A DNA stretch of 64,000 nucleotides from NCBI GenBank assembly GCA_963969595.1, contig OZ018410.1, positions 21,500,913 to 21,564,912 on the forward strand. Reading direction: 5' to 3'. The position numbers and the translations under genes are program-made. Of the stretch, positions 23,170 to 34,384 are shown piece after piece. The notes under the pieces were generated by a model that did no database searches, was not told the DNA's origin, and worked only from the letters and a program-made list of their open reading frames with translations. Positions within the stretch are counted from its first letter, which is position 1; each line of letters opens with the position of its first letter. The stretch comes from Neckera pumila. Taxonomy: Eukaryota > Streptophyta > Bryopsida > Hypnales > Neckeraceae.

Positions 23170-23601
23170 AGGTAGAAGCACCAGTAGTCAATCATTTAAG
23201 CAATTTTGGAGCAGATTGTATGCAGTAAGAGGTCGTGGAAATTTCTCCCATGTAGGAAGATAGGAAATCAATGGAGATTGTAAAATTTTCAGAATTATAT
23301 TCCCAAAATTGAAATTACTGTGAATTTTGGGAGCCAAAAAAAGCACTAGTAGCCAATATCTAGAGTCTTCCAATTTCGATCATTCAAGAACAATTTTCCT
23401 TCTTATTGCTTCCTACTTTCTTGCTCACTACTTCAGGACATGTGCCATAACCTTATGAGTCCCAACCTTGAAAAGGACCAAAAAAAGGACCAAAAAAACA
23501 TGTTCCAAGCTTCGGTTGGATATTTGTTCCAGCCTTGCTTGGAAATACTGCACCCCTACAGGTTGGGTGTTGGGCGTGGTTGACAACTGGTGCTTCTACC
23601 T
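23170..23601. mobile_element. MITE with TA duplication, AGGTAGAAG family, copy 1
   Basis: A 432-base element with AGGTAGAAGCACCAGTAGTC at the left and its mirror ACTGGTGCTTCTACCT at the right: 16 exact terminal bases. TA lies on each side (23,168-23,169 and 23,602-23,603). A diverged copy in the other orientation is at 63,251. TA duplication plus such inverted repeats suggests a Tc1/mariner-type MITE. No transposase. Confidence 0.8.
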
Positions 23602-23980
23602 TAAGTTACTTTCACCAAAATGCCAAACTGAAATGGCAAGAAGTTAGTTAGTATTTCCATTTCACACGCTCTCCAAGTTGTGAACACAAGTAAGGTTCAG
23701 CAGGACAGCGACACAAAGCACCATCCAATTCAGCACAGCCGATTCTATAACTTAGTCTGATCATGCTCTCCCAATGTAAATAGCTAAATAGTACAACTTG
23801 TACGACAAGAAATCCAACTATAACTATAAACAAGCTCTTAGAGACGTACACGCATTAAAAAGTGCTGTGGTCATGGTAAACAACTGCACGGGTTGCTGCT
23901 CCAGTAACGTAGTGTCGAAACTTCCCTTTCAGCACAGTTTCCAAGACCTTCTCATGATAAACCAATACAGGATTTGCAAT

Positions 23981-25689
23981 TCATGAATCTTCGTCAGAGT
24001 TGTTTCCTCCTTTGGTTGCATGCCGCAAAACCATTTTTTCAATGTAGTCTCTCTGGACCCGCTGCCTGACCGCATCACTGTCCGTCTCACCCGAGTTACC
24101 CAGAACAGGCCCGACCTGACTAAGCACTAGCGCCACGTCTGCATCAGCCCGAAGATGAAGAAGGGGTCAGGGCCACTATGTGTGTGGATTTGCATGACAT
24201 GACCGAATTGCAAGGAGTAAAGGAGAAACTTGGTTGAAGAATTCACCTTCAGGAGTGCACTTCGGACCTCCAAACCTCCGCAGGCCCACCAAGTTAGCCT
24301 TCACGTTTGTACTGTTGTAGACTAACAAAGTGGGAAGGAGGTTGTCAGGATAGTTCTTAATGCAGTCCGTGGATACGATCTTCACAAACTTGGTATTTGA
24401 GTACTTCGCAGCCAGCTGATTCAAGCATTGCCCCAGCAACTCGCATTCTGCTAACCTGTTGGTGCAGTAGGTCGATCGGTTTAAGAAAACCACATTTCAT
24501 TTAGGGCAAACATGAACAGGAATGGTTTCAAAATCATATAATTAGAGTTGTGTCTACAATTGCGTCACAGCCGCAGCAAGAGAATCGAGGAAGTAATCAT
24601 CACTAATAAAAAAAAGTTCCCCTTAGATTGAAAAGGTCATATAGGTTAAATTAACAGGGAGTAGACTCGTATAGTCCTCATGTGGAGTTCATGTTAGAGT
24701 AATGCAACTAAAGCTAATGTGATTCTGTATCATTTGCATTAGCGTGATAATACATTGGCAACCAGTAACATTAGGTGAACATTAACTTGACAGTAATTCA
24801 ACATTATAATAATTTCGATCAAATGTCTTACGGAGTATTAGATTAGCAACAATAGCTTTGTCAAACAAATGGGGGGATTTCTTGAGATGCAGATTGGAAA
24901 CTCACCCGTCTTTGAAAAGATGGACTACTACCCACACGTCGGCGGGCGCTTGTGAGACCTCCCTTACGTAATCGGAACCAGAAATCAGCTGTACGGAGCC
25001 AAAACGTGGTTTGCTGGCTATTTCCCTCATCTCTGCCAACCGCTGCTTTCTGCCAGCATGCAACAACAATCAGCAGAAAGAAACACTGTCCTCATAGACT
25101 ACAGTTAGAATCATACTCAGAAAAACTAGACTACACCAGGAAACAACAACAAGAGGTGTCTAATCAATCGGCACATTAGTCAGATGATAAAGAGAAAATT
25201 CACTCCACAAACTTCATGACCAAACCCTAATTGCAAAATCAAATAAGAGTGCCCAGACACAAACTCTCAAAGGTAAACCCTATATCTCTTCCGACAAAAA
25301 ACAATAAGAATCTCAGGAAATGCACTCTACCAGAATCTCCAAGCTCATAGTGATACACAAGTCTACACATAACCAACAATTCAACGCTTTCAAGTATAAA
25401 AAATATAACATCACTGCTCAACAAACAGAGTTAAAAATCTGAACCGGTATTGCTCCAGAAAGCGATCGTCCTCCAACAAAGCGTCATCTTCCAAATCCTC
25501 GAGCTCCTCGATGGACTTCTCCTGCAGCCAGGCGGCATCCTTCGGGGCATTCTCTCGATCCGAATCCGGCACAAAGCCGGGAGTGGGCTTCGGAGGCGGC
25601 TTCTCCGGCAAGTTGCCTAGCTTACGCTGGATATCATCCCACTCAGTACTCGTGCCCTCCACATCCTTGTACACGAAATTATCCCCCAT
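23981..25689 (-). CDS. PLP3: Phosducin-like protein 3 (thioredoxin-fold co-chaperone)
   Basis: Four exons join in frame to 251 codons plus stop: 25,689-25,445; 25,049-24,906; 24,455-24,247; 24,138-23,981. Introns are GT-AG. The start is the ATG opening MGDNFVYKDVEGTSTEWDD, a typical PLP3 N-terminus. The acidic helical region (WLQEKSIEELEDLEDD, about residues 53-70) is followed by KQRLAEMREIA and the thioredoxin-like domain (about 90-205) with SGSDYVREVSQAP, DVWVVVHLFKDG, FVKIVSTDCIKNYPD and LPTLLVY. The domain lacks a CxxC active site, as is usual for phosducin-like proteins. PLP3 proteins are cytosolic and assist CCT-dependent folding of tubulin and actin; in Arabidopsis they act in microtubule assembly. 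The C-terminus ends in an acidic SDEDS. The intron 3 donor lies just after the CTPE motif. Length and motifs indicate an intact gene. Confidence 0.93.
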
Positions 25690-25698
25690 TGCAACCAG

Positions 25699-25715
25699 AT
25701 CCTAAACCCTAACTT
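25699..25715. promoter_or_regulatory. Telo-box in the PLP3 leader
   Basis: CCTAAACCCTAAC lies just upstream of the PLP3 start codon. AAACCCTAA (telo-box) is frequent near transcription starts of plant genes for translation and cell proliferation. A second copy (AAACCCTAA) occurs in PLP3 intron 1 near 25,223. The function here is inferred. Confidence 0.4.
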
Positions 25716-26049
25716 ACACACTCCACCCAAACAAACACTTCCTCTTTTTTTGCTCCGAAGACAGCAGAACGAAATGTCGAAAGATTGTGACCTAATGATC
25801 AAATTGAAGCCAGTCCTGAGCTCTATAAAAACTTAGTCTTGTTTCCGAAAAGCAATCCCGAGGTCACATGGAAATGCTCCTTGCTGTCGGGGCTGCTGCG
25901 AATTCTTTGATGCACGTTCTGGGAGAAGCAGGCACGTTCCAGACAGAGAGTTTGTCTTGATGGATAGGATGGCACTAAGGTAGACAAGCCTATTACCACC
26001 CTGATTTGGAATCTGAATATCTTGTGGCCAATTCCAAAAGAGGTACATA

Positions 26050-26770
26050 TTTTTCATACAGTAGGGTGCGTTTGTTTCACGGATCAAATCCAAGTGGAAT
26101 TATAATTTTCCAATTAAAACTATAATTTCTGTGAATTTTTGAAGTGGTCTGCCTTAAAATTAGAGAACTATCTATAGAATGGGATCATAAAAGTCCCATA
26201 AACAACCCATAATCACCTTTCCATGTATTTAATGGCACTTAAGTACTCACCAATGAAGCATTGATAGTTACGCCATTTTGGCATTAAATGCATTGATTTT
26301 GTCATAATCTTGAACAAATTTGGATATTTTTTGGATAGATTTGGATGTTTGAATGGATGGAACCAAAAGTAGGGGATGGAATTGGGACCAAAAGTAGAAA
26401 ATGGAATTGGGCAATGAATGATGATGGTCTGGTTTACGTTAAACTAAGACTTGGCAAAATAGTTGAAATCCTACATGGAAGTGTGTAATTGTTGTTCAGA
26501 ATTTTGCCAAAGGACCAAGGCTCAGGAAATGTTGGGAGATAGGTTTCTAGCGACTTCTAATAAAACTATTTTTTAACATTGGGCTTCAACTTTTGGGTTG
26601 CTTTTAGTTCAACAACAAAGAGAAGCTACTTTAAAATATAGATTCTTCTACATGAAAGCATTAGTGATGGTAATCGGCAAAGACAATTTTAACTCTAGAA
26701 AACTCACAAATCCATTTCTAATTTTGACGCAATAGGAAAGTTTGTTTTTAGTCCCTCTCATTAGAAAAAA
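26050..26770. other. Intergenic stretch downstream of the PLP3 promoter side
   Basis: AT-rich sequence with a short direct duplication (CCAAAAGTAG..ATGGAATTGGG near 26,363 and 26,390). GGGTGCGTTTGTTTCACGG at 26,064 resembles termini of plant hAT or PIF/Harbinger MITEs, but no mirrored end was found. No gene. Confidence 0.35.
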
Positions 26771-26772
26771 AA

Positions 26773-27045
26773 GTAGCCTTCTGGAGGGCTGCCCTAGATT
26801 GATATGGCCAAGCTATTTTAAGCTTGGCTTGTCAATCTCAAAATGGCCCCAATTGAGTAAGCTGACTGCTCGCTAAAACAGTCAGCTTTCATACCTTTTT
26901 TTTTAAAAATTTTTTAGTTTTTTTTAATTAATTTTTTATTTGCAAAATTGACTTCTTGTGCCACTATCACTGCAGAATTTGCTGCATGGAAATAGGAAAA
27001 AAAAGCAATTTTCAACCCCGTTAAAGCAATCTAATGTTTGGGTAC
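26773..27045. mobile_element. MITE with palindromic CCTCCGGAGG-type end, copy 1 (decayed)
   Basis: GTAGCCTTCTGGAGGGCTGC at the left matches the right end of the 58,690 element in inverse orientation. The two share AGCTTTCATA.., a long A/T block and GGAAATAGGAAAAA. The right end near 27,045 is degraded. Confidence 0.55.
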
Positions 27046-27336
27046 ACAAGTTTAGATTTGTAGGATGTAGAATGGCAAATTAGAGAAAATTTTCATATGA
27101 ATTTTGGTCAATTTGTTTTTGAAAAAAGAAAAAAGACAAGTTATAAGTGCTCAAAGCAAAAATATAGAGCTTCCCATTGTTTTTCCTTTGGCAAGTCTAT
27201 TCTTGTCCACAATAAAGTTAATATTAGTGTGTAGAGTATAGAAACCTAAGCAAAAAACAAAATTTTTGCTAAATACTCTTTTTGTCACTAAAAAGAGGCA
27301 ATTTACCAAAGGCTAGAATTAGGGAATTAATGACTA

Positions 27337-27560
27337 CTTCCTCCGTTCCAAAATGATCTTTTAGTTGGACAAAATGTTTGGGATTAAGGCCGAAAATAAT
27401 ATTATTTCAACCCATTTCTGAAAATTTCAAGGAAATTGTTATCCATTCATTGAATCTTCACTAAAAGAAATTAATCATTTTTAGCAACTAGATGATCATG
27501 TAGGGACAAAAAAGTTAAAGGGAACCAATAGATCATAAAGTACTTTGCTACCTCAGGAGG
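27337..27560. mobile_element. Stowaway-like MITE remnant
   Basis: TA followed by CTTCCTCCGTTCCAAAATGA strongly resembles the Stowaway terminus (CTCCCTCCGTNCCAAAAT). The mirrored right end near 27,530-27,560 (GATCATAAAGTAC..CTCAGGAGG) is poorly conserved. Confidence 0.4.
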
Positions 27561-27903
27561 ACACTTTTAAGACTATATTTAAGCTCATTGAAGCTTATCC
27601 TAGGGATAAAAATGAAAAGATTATCTTTTGCATAAAGACTACATATCACAAAAAAAATGTATTATCGTGCTTGCAATTCACTCATTGACCTTTCTTCTCT
27701 AAGGCATATGTCAACATTTGTTTGAATTAAGCACAAAAATATCTTAGAAATGATTTCACAATAGATATGTATTGATATTTTGCTTTGTTTTGGATTCTAA
27801 TTATGTTATTGCAAATCATTTTTGGGTTGTCAACATTGACATCACCTAAAATCTGTCATAAAAAATTAGGACTTGTCACCTAAAACGGGGGTTTCTTATA
27901 GTG
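27459..27903. mobile_element. Possible CACTA-type element, about 445 bp
   Basis: The right end GGGGGTTTCTTATAGTG is a clear CACTA-type terminus, matching the element at 17,043. The best left partner is CACTAAAAGAAATTAATC at 27,459. No target duplication (CTT against AAA), so the pairing is tentative. Confidence 0.4.
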
Positions 27904-27919
27904 AAAGTGGATGAAGTAT

Positions 27920-28095
27920 CACTAGAGCAAACCCCGTCGTTTTTCATTCAGGAGATCCGGAGCTGTGTCGCTTCTCTAAAAATGATCTAATGTTAGTATC
28001 CAAGTCGGCTTCATGATTTGTCCTTTGTGACTTGTTTCACTCATCCCACGTTTTGTCGCTATTTCAAGGAATGAAAAGTGACGGGGTTTGTAGTG
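27920..28095. mobile_element. 176-bp CACTA-type mini-element
   Basis: Left end CACTAGAGCAAACCCCGTCG then TTTTTCATTC; right end GAATGAAAAGTGACGGGG then TTTGTAGTG. The inverted repeats cover about 28 bases with few mismatches. Flanking trinucleotides are TAT and CAT, close to a 3-bp duplication. It is too short to code. Confidence 0.7.
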
Positions 28096-29530
28096 CATGA
28101 GTGTTGCAAACACCAATGAACATTGAAAGCCTGATGATACACAAGTATGGCATTTCTTTCAGGCTATGTGCTCAACACCTGCCCTACCAAAGCAAATCCA
28201 CACACAACCTAAGTTTAAGTCGGCAACAAGTTCACTTGCACATTGAAAGCCCTAGTTTCCATAAATTCTGAACATTGGTGGCATTGATGAATGCCTCAAA
28301 CAGACATTCTTCACAGTACCAGCTGTAGTTAGCATATAATGTATAGGGCAATGCCCGACAAGGAGTCCCTTTCTATTGCATAATGCCCGACGATGAGCGG
28401 CATTGCCCGACGTAAATCACGAGCAGAAAGTTGAAATCAGATGAAAATTTTAGGATGAGAAATCCTGTTGGATGGAAAATCTGTAATCCATGATTACGCG
28501 GGTTTGCCCACTTTATTGGGCATTACGGACTCATTGTGCCTGAGAACCCTCCCAGGAAATGAGTTTGCGATTTCCCTGGGAGTAGTTTACGGAAGGAGGG
28601 GAGAGAATGGAGGACAATTTTGCTTTAACTTTGCTTATTATGGTCCTAAACTCACGTATGTAGTATTTGTCATAAAATTTTCAATTTTATTTTTATAAAT
28701 TTCAAACTATCAAGAAAGTTTGAAGAAAAAATGAAGAAAATTCAAATCAAAGACAAGTCATGTTCAAAAAATCCAAATTTTTTTTGAGAGTAGAAGTATA
28801 TTACTAACAGTATAGAACATTGTGGTGTAAAGAATTTAAACTGGCTCAATTCTATGATGTCATATAGCAACAACAAAGTTGCACACAAAAAACTAGATGA
28901 ACATCATCCATTTTTTAATGCTTATAAAGCCTTGGTTGACCATCCAAAGGATACAAAACCTCCTCGGCATCCCCTTTCTAAAATTAAGAGCCTACTTACA
29001 TGTTGCACTTAGACCAGCAATTTGCACTTTTTATGTAAAGACCCAAAGTCAAGTCATGCATGGTTAAGAGAGGGAATTCCCAAAAATTCCCTTAAATTCC
29101 CTTCTACACCTCATTTATCCAATGAAAATACTTCACCAGTATTGGTAGAGGCCTAGTTGCTTTCTCTACAACAACCAATTTTCCAGATGGAATAGTGCAA
29201 AATACTCTCCGAGCAAGCTGCTAGGGCTTCCCTTATATGTTGGTAGATCAGTTGCCAATTTGGACTATGGTGACGTTTTTGCCCACTCACCCAGCATGCA
29301 TGTAAGGGTGGGCTTACATGTGAAGCCTGGTCCGCAAAAAAAGTACTAAAAGACAAGAATAGTTCCACCAATCATCGGTGAAAGAAGGAAAATGAGTTCC
29401 ACCAATATTAGTGCAGTCCACATTCTAGAAGAAATATAAAAATGCTTGAACGCACCGAAGCCCGCCCTAAGCATGATCTGAACTGCGGTCACAGGCCCTT
29501 CATCCATATCCATTCCCGGCATTAGGTCCC
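28096..29530. other. Intergenic stretch upstream of DEG5
   Basis: ATGCCCGAC occurs three times within 60 bases (28,354, 28,384, 28,406), followed by a moderately GC-rich tract to 28,620. The plus-strand frame at 28,468-28,698 has no recognisable domain and is probably chance. The remainder is AT-rich with no gene. Confidence 0.35.
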
Positions 29531-29535
29531 AAACC

Positions 29536-29600
29536 CACTCCTCCCCTATGCCCATGCCCTGCCAAGCCCCTCCCTTCCCCTCCCACTTCTTCTCTCACCT
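29536..29600 (+). promoter_or_regulatory. Pyrimidine patch upstream of DEG5
   Basis: A C/T-rich run (CCCCTCCCTTCCCCTCCCAC and neighbours) lies 130-190 bases before the DEG5 start codon. It fits the Y-patch of plant core promoters or a C/T-rich 5' leader. No convincing TATA box was seen in register. Confidence 0.4.
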
Positions 29601-29676
29601 GCATCTGAATTCTGCATTTCGGCCAACATTTCATCAATCTGCTCCACTTTCCGTTTCCCGTACAAATTTTTTATCA

Positions 29677-29718
29677 ATGTCGAATCTCATTGCAACTACG
29701 CGAATCCCTTTCCCTTAA
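29677..29718 (+). promoter_or_regulatory. Short upstream ORF before DEG5
   Basis: ATG at 29,677 opens a 13-codon frame (MSNLIATTRIPFP) ending at TAA 29,716-29,718, ten bases before the DEG5 ATG and in another frame. If the transcript starts upstream, it could lower DEG5 translation. Inference only. Confidence 0.35.
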
Positions 29719-29728
29719 GTTTCTGGCC

Positions 29729-32700
29729 ATGGAGATGGCTCCTGCGATGTCGTATTCTCGGAGCCCCGTATGTCTCGAATCCTTGAACGTGGGGCTCCGC
29801 AGTTCCCCTTCCTCTCGTTTGAATTTGAAGCAACACCGAAGCTCAGTACATTGGCATGTCAGGAATTCCCAGCAGGTGGTGGTGAGCGCTTCCTTGAAAT
29901 TGAGCCGGAGGGTGGCCGTGGTGAGCTTCGTGGCCGCGCCTTCCGTTCTGACATTGGTGCCGCTGGTTTCGCGGGCGCTGGAGCTTCCGTCGTTTAAGGA
30001 CGAATTCGATCAGGAGGAGGACAGCTTGATTGAGCTTTTCTCGGTGAGTGGGTTCCTTTCTTGTTAAGCGTGATTTGTTGTGTGGTTGGGGTCTTGGTGA
30101 TTGTGAATTGAGGTGCATTGTTTTGTTGTATGCGAAGGGAATGCGAATTTGAAATGTTTTGCATGGAGCATGGATATGGGAATGGTGGATTTGTAATGGA
30201 TTGCGGTATTGTTAGGGTAATCGAATGCACGGAAGGATGGATTGTTTGGACACTGTATGCAAAAGTTAGGAGGGTTCCAAATTTTATTGGTATTGGAAAT
30301 GGACCGACAATCTCAAGATAAGGGCTAAACTGATTTGTCTTATTGGTGCTTGCTACGAAATGAACTTACATGTGATTAAATTTTCTTACAGGGGTAGAAT
30401 AAATGTTTTTAGGCATTGTCGGTGTACTAGTGCTATTCACGGTGAAAAAAAAGTCTTCACAAATATCATTGGTAAAAATACTCCTCCCCTGCTAAAATTT
30501 ACAAGCATATGTAAGTTTACTTCGTGACACCACTAATAGAACAAACCAGTGTCTTGTGCTCACGATTGGAGTGGAGACTAGCTTGCTGATGCACTATTTT
30601 AAACTTTTCGTTGACCTATAATGGTGGAAGAAGTGCTACAAAGATGGAGAAAGAGCCACTCTAAACCGTTTCTTACCAATTTTATTTGCGTCTTGAGGTG
30701 GAGATTAGCATTAACCAAGTGTCTTGTGTGTTTGGACAGTGCAGAATGCAACTAGGTCTGTGGTGTCGGTTCAGAACGTGCAAACTTTGGGCACCAAAGT
30801 GGTAGGGCAACCTGTCAGTGAGGAAGAGGAAGTGAAGGTGGAAGGTATAGGTTCCGGGTTTATCTGGGACAAGCTTGGCCATGTTGTACGTCTCCAAAAC
30901 CTTGTAGTAATTGCTTGGCATTTTTTGCTTTAGCATCAAAAGTCGAAATGAAACATTTTCCTGGTAGATGCTCATGAGGCTTCCACCAGTAGGTTCTGTT
31001 TCGATTATGTATTTTTACCATAGATGTTTGAAATGATGCCTTTGTGCATCCCAACTAGTATGAGTCACAGAAACTTGTGGATCAGTTTTTTTATATGAAA
31101 TAGTGTTGATTTGAGGTCGCATTCTGCTCGTCTTTTGCAGGTAACCAATTATCACGTGATAGCCAGATTGGCCATGGATTCTTCAGGACGACAGAAAGCT
31201 CAGGTACGAAACCGATTATTGTGCAATGAGTAGTAGTTTGTGGAGATATCTATCAATTAAGTGGCCTGTGTTCCTTATGCTCAAGTCATCCCAAATTTTA
31301 GGCATGCATTTAATGGTTGTCCATATGAAGACAAGAAGGCGGGTTTTCCATTATCCACATGTAGTGGAATGTGACTCATTTTTCAATTCTATCTGGGGTC
31401 AATCTTACAGGGAAGGCGTTGTGAACTCTCGGGGTTCGAATTTCTTAAATTTTTCTGTAGAGAGCGATCTAAGTGGAAATCTGGGTAATTCACGGGTTTG
31501 CTGTTAATATCCAGGTGTCGGTTCTTGGAAGGGATGGGACAATCACAGTGCATGATGCTTCTCTGGTTGGCATTGATTCAAGCCACGATCTGGCTGTTCT
31601 CAAGGTATACGAAGCCAAGTTTATGAGTTTATGAGTTCATGAATTACCAGGAATAGGAATAGCTGTGACTTCACACCTTATGTTTTCTTCCACGTCATTT
31701 TGTCATTCCACGCTGGTGCACGCTACCATGTCGAATTAACGAAGAAGTGGTTTTGTTTTTTGAGATTGATGCACCGGCAGAAAGGTTGACTCCAATTCCT
31801 GTGGGGACATCTGAAGATATTCGTGTGGGCCAAAACTGTTTCGCCATTGGCAATCCTTATGGCTTCCAGCATACTCTCACGACTGGGGTAATCATTCTTG
31901 CCCTGATTACAGTAGTTTAAGCTCCCTTGGCACCAGCAGATTTATTGTTGGCATAGATTGTGATTTCTCTTTTCTTTTAACCAATATGTCAAACCTTGTT
32001 ACTGCAGGTAGTCAGTGGATTAGGCAGGGAGATCCCATCGCCAGCTGGAGTACCTATTCCAGGTGCTATCCAGACAGATGCTGCCATCAATGCTGGTAAA
32101 TGTTTAACTCTGGATTGAAAATGCCCTTTCCCGGCCATTGTGCGTGCAATATTCTGTCATTGACAAGAACAACAACTGGGAAAGCAGATAGGTTCATAGC
32201 ATTGATAGTTTGTAGTAAATGTACATAGTTAGAGAACCCAACCACTCAACAGGGTGGCATTATTCCTGTGGATTTGTCTATTTCACACAACTTATGGATG
32301 AAAGGCTCCAACCATAGTTATATATCTGGTTGAGGCATGCGATTGGTTGTCAATTTCCATGTTTTTATTTGAATAAAAGGAAACACGTGTTTCATGTCGA
32401 GAATAACGTTATTTATTGATTCTTTTCCTTCACTAGCACTTCACTTGAAACGAAGTTACTGCATACGAGAGTTTTACTGAAATCTGCTCTAGTTTGCTGC
32501 AGAAGTAAGTCGCTCCAGTGCTGAGATATACTGCTTGTGACACCTTTAGGATGGTCTGTGCAGGTAACTCAGGAGGCCCATTGCTGGACTCGTTTGGACG
32601 TATCATTGGAGTGAATACTGCGACCTTCACTCGCACTGGTCTGTGTCGAAATCCTATAATTCGTGTGCACATGCATAATATTCTGGGGTCAGTTGGAAGG

Positions 32701-33412
32701 TCATCCTTATGGGGAAGAAACCATTGTATGCATATGTGGAGCCGTAAGAATGATGGAAGAATCATAGAGAGGATGGTGGAAGAATCAATGTCTAGGAGAG
32801 AATTGAGGAGAGCTTTTAGGAGCCAGAACCATACCTTCGTGGTAAAAATTATTCTTCGTACAGGATGGTGAATTGTGAATCTCAAGACAATTATGAAATT
32901 AGATTTAAGTAAGCCACGTTTTCTTGCTTTTAAAATAGATATGGTACCTGCAAGATAATTTGAGCTTAATACCTTGGAAGGTCACAAAAGGGGTGTCACA
33001 GTCCTGCAGAAGTAGGTCATGTCATAATCGCGTTCCAAATCTCTACAAAGGGACTAATACTTTAGAGAATGAGCTAGTGCATTGGAGAAAGAAGAATTGC
33101 ATTGTATCTAATTTGGTAACAAACCTCCAAATTGTGGAGTAAGAATTGCGAGGTCTGACACCCCTAATTTGCGTTTCACCGAATCAAAAGTCATGTAACA
33201 AATGAGTACATGGCAGGCCCTCTGAAAGCAACTAATTCATGTTTTGTTATCTTTCTGCAGGCTCGGGGATGTCATCAGGTGTGAACTTCGCCATACCCAT
33301 CAACACGGTGCGCATGCTGGTACCTCGTTTAATTGTTTATGGAACAGTGACACCAACTCAATCACCGCCTGTCATCCCATCCAAGAGTTTAGCAAAACGG
33401 TACAGCACGTAG
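29729..33412 (+). CDS. DEG5: Chloroplast lumenal Deg protease DEG5
   Basis: Eight exons join to 348 codons plus stop: 29,729-30,043; 30,745-30,885; 31,141-31,203; 31,515-31,604; 31,765-31,887; 32,008-32,095; 32,564-32,638; 33,261-33,412. All introns are GT-AG and phases agree. The N-terminus looks like a bipartite plastid signal: a Ser/Arg-rich transit peptide, then twin arginine (R60-R61), a hydrophobic stretch (62-80) and SRA before the mature part, as expected for Tat import into the lumen. The trypsin-like domain holds the full triad: His157 in TNYHVIA, Asp198 in SSHDLAVLK and Ser276 in GNSGGPLLDS. VGQNCFAIGNPYG and GVVSGLGREIPSP are Deg hallmarks. There is no PDZ domain, which separates DEG5 from DEG1 and DEG8. 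In Arabidopsis DEG5 partners DEG8 in photosystem II (D1) turnover. About 20 residues follow the usual LIVYGT end. Apparently intact. Confidence 0.95.
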
Positions 33413-34085
33413 TATTGTATTGTGTTCATTCCGTAGGGAAACATTTTAGTGTAGAATCAGCTGTGGTTGGAAAAGTAAATCTCATAGCAATACCGTGTAC
33501 TTAGTACTTCAAATCTCAGATTCAGCTTGTGAAACATCAGGATCGTGACATGTTGTTGTAGATTATGAATCTCAAATGTATGATTTCGTTGATGTAAATT
33601 GCACCATGTAAAGTGATTATGGTTCATTGTGTATAGGACTGTTTGCAAAATTATATAATGCTTACATCTCAAAGAATTGATATGGGATGAGAAACTTGTC
33701 CTTTGCTAGTCCATTCATTGTTTAAGATTTGTGCACGGGCTTCAGAATGGGTCGAATGAGTTTTACTAATAGAAATTTTAAAAACCTTAATTCACAATCT
33801 AAAAAATGCTGCCATTTCCTACAAGAAGAAATACCTTCTTTGGAATGATGTGCTAGTAATGTTCAAGTACTTGGAATCGTCTAGTAGCTAAAATAGCGAT
33901 TTGAGTACAATTTGCTGCAATTTCATGAATTCCAAATGAAGTGGGAATATTGCAATAAGTGAAAATTAGTTTTTGTAGTGCTCAAGATTTGAAAAAATAC
34001 AAGATTATGAAGTTCATGAGTCATATATACAACAATCAAAATTCTCGCAGTTTATTCATGCACTACTTTGAGTGCCAACACATGA
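33413..34085. other. DEG5 3' region and intergenic sequence
   Basis: AT-rich sequence that should include the DEG5 3' untranslated region. No element terminus or further gene is visible before the TTAA-type elements. Confidence 0.4.
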
Positions 34086-34090
34086 AATAA

Positions 34091-34380
34091 CCCCTAAAGG
34101 ACCAAGGCCATTTTTCTGCCAAAAAACACTCAAAATTGTCATTTCTATAGCAAAGAGTTAAAAAAATTGATTTTTTTTTTAATTTTTAAATCAAACTATA
34201 GGATCTTACACCTAACTAGTATGACAATGTGTGGAAAAAAATTCAGAATTTTTAACCACACAAATTGCAAGGTATCTGAGTTTAAAGTGAAAACAACAAG
34301 TTTTTCATCACATTGTTGGACTAGATTTTTTGATTTTGAACATGTTTAACTTTAAATTTTTCACTACAAAGTTTTGAGCT
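34091..34380. mobile_element. TTAA-flanked element, subfamily B, copy 4 (left part only)
   Basis: CCCCTAAAGGACCAAGGCC after ATAA (a decayed TTAA) begins a 290-base segment matching the first third of the nested copy at 1,327 (CACTCAAAATTGTCATTTCT, AGGATCTTACACCTAACTAG). It runs to GAGCTTTAA, where subfamily A copy 3 begins. The expected continuation (ATGTTTATAGTGG in copy 2) is absent on the far side, so the rest has been lost. Confidence 0.7.
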
Positions 34381-34384
34381 TTAA

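Noticed and set aside
26064..26082. hAT or Harbinger MITE terminus GGGTGCGTTTGTTTCACGG
   Set aside because: No mirrored end or target duplication could be found, so it is only mentioned in passing.
28468..28698. 76-codon plus-strand frame in a moderately GC-rich patch
   Set aside because: No recognisable domain or neighbouring exons; treated as chance.
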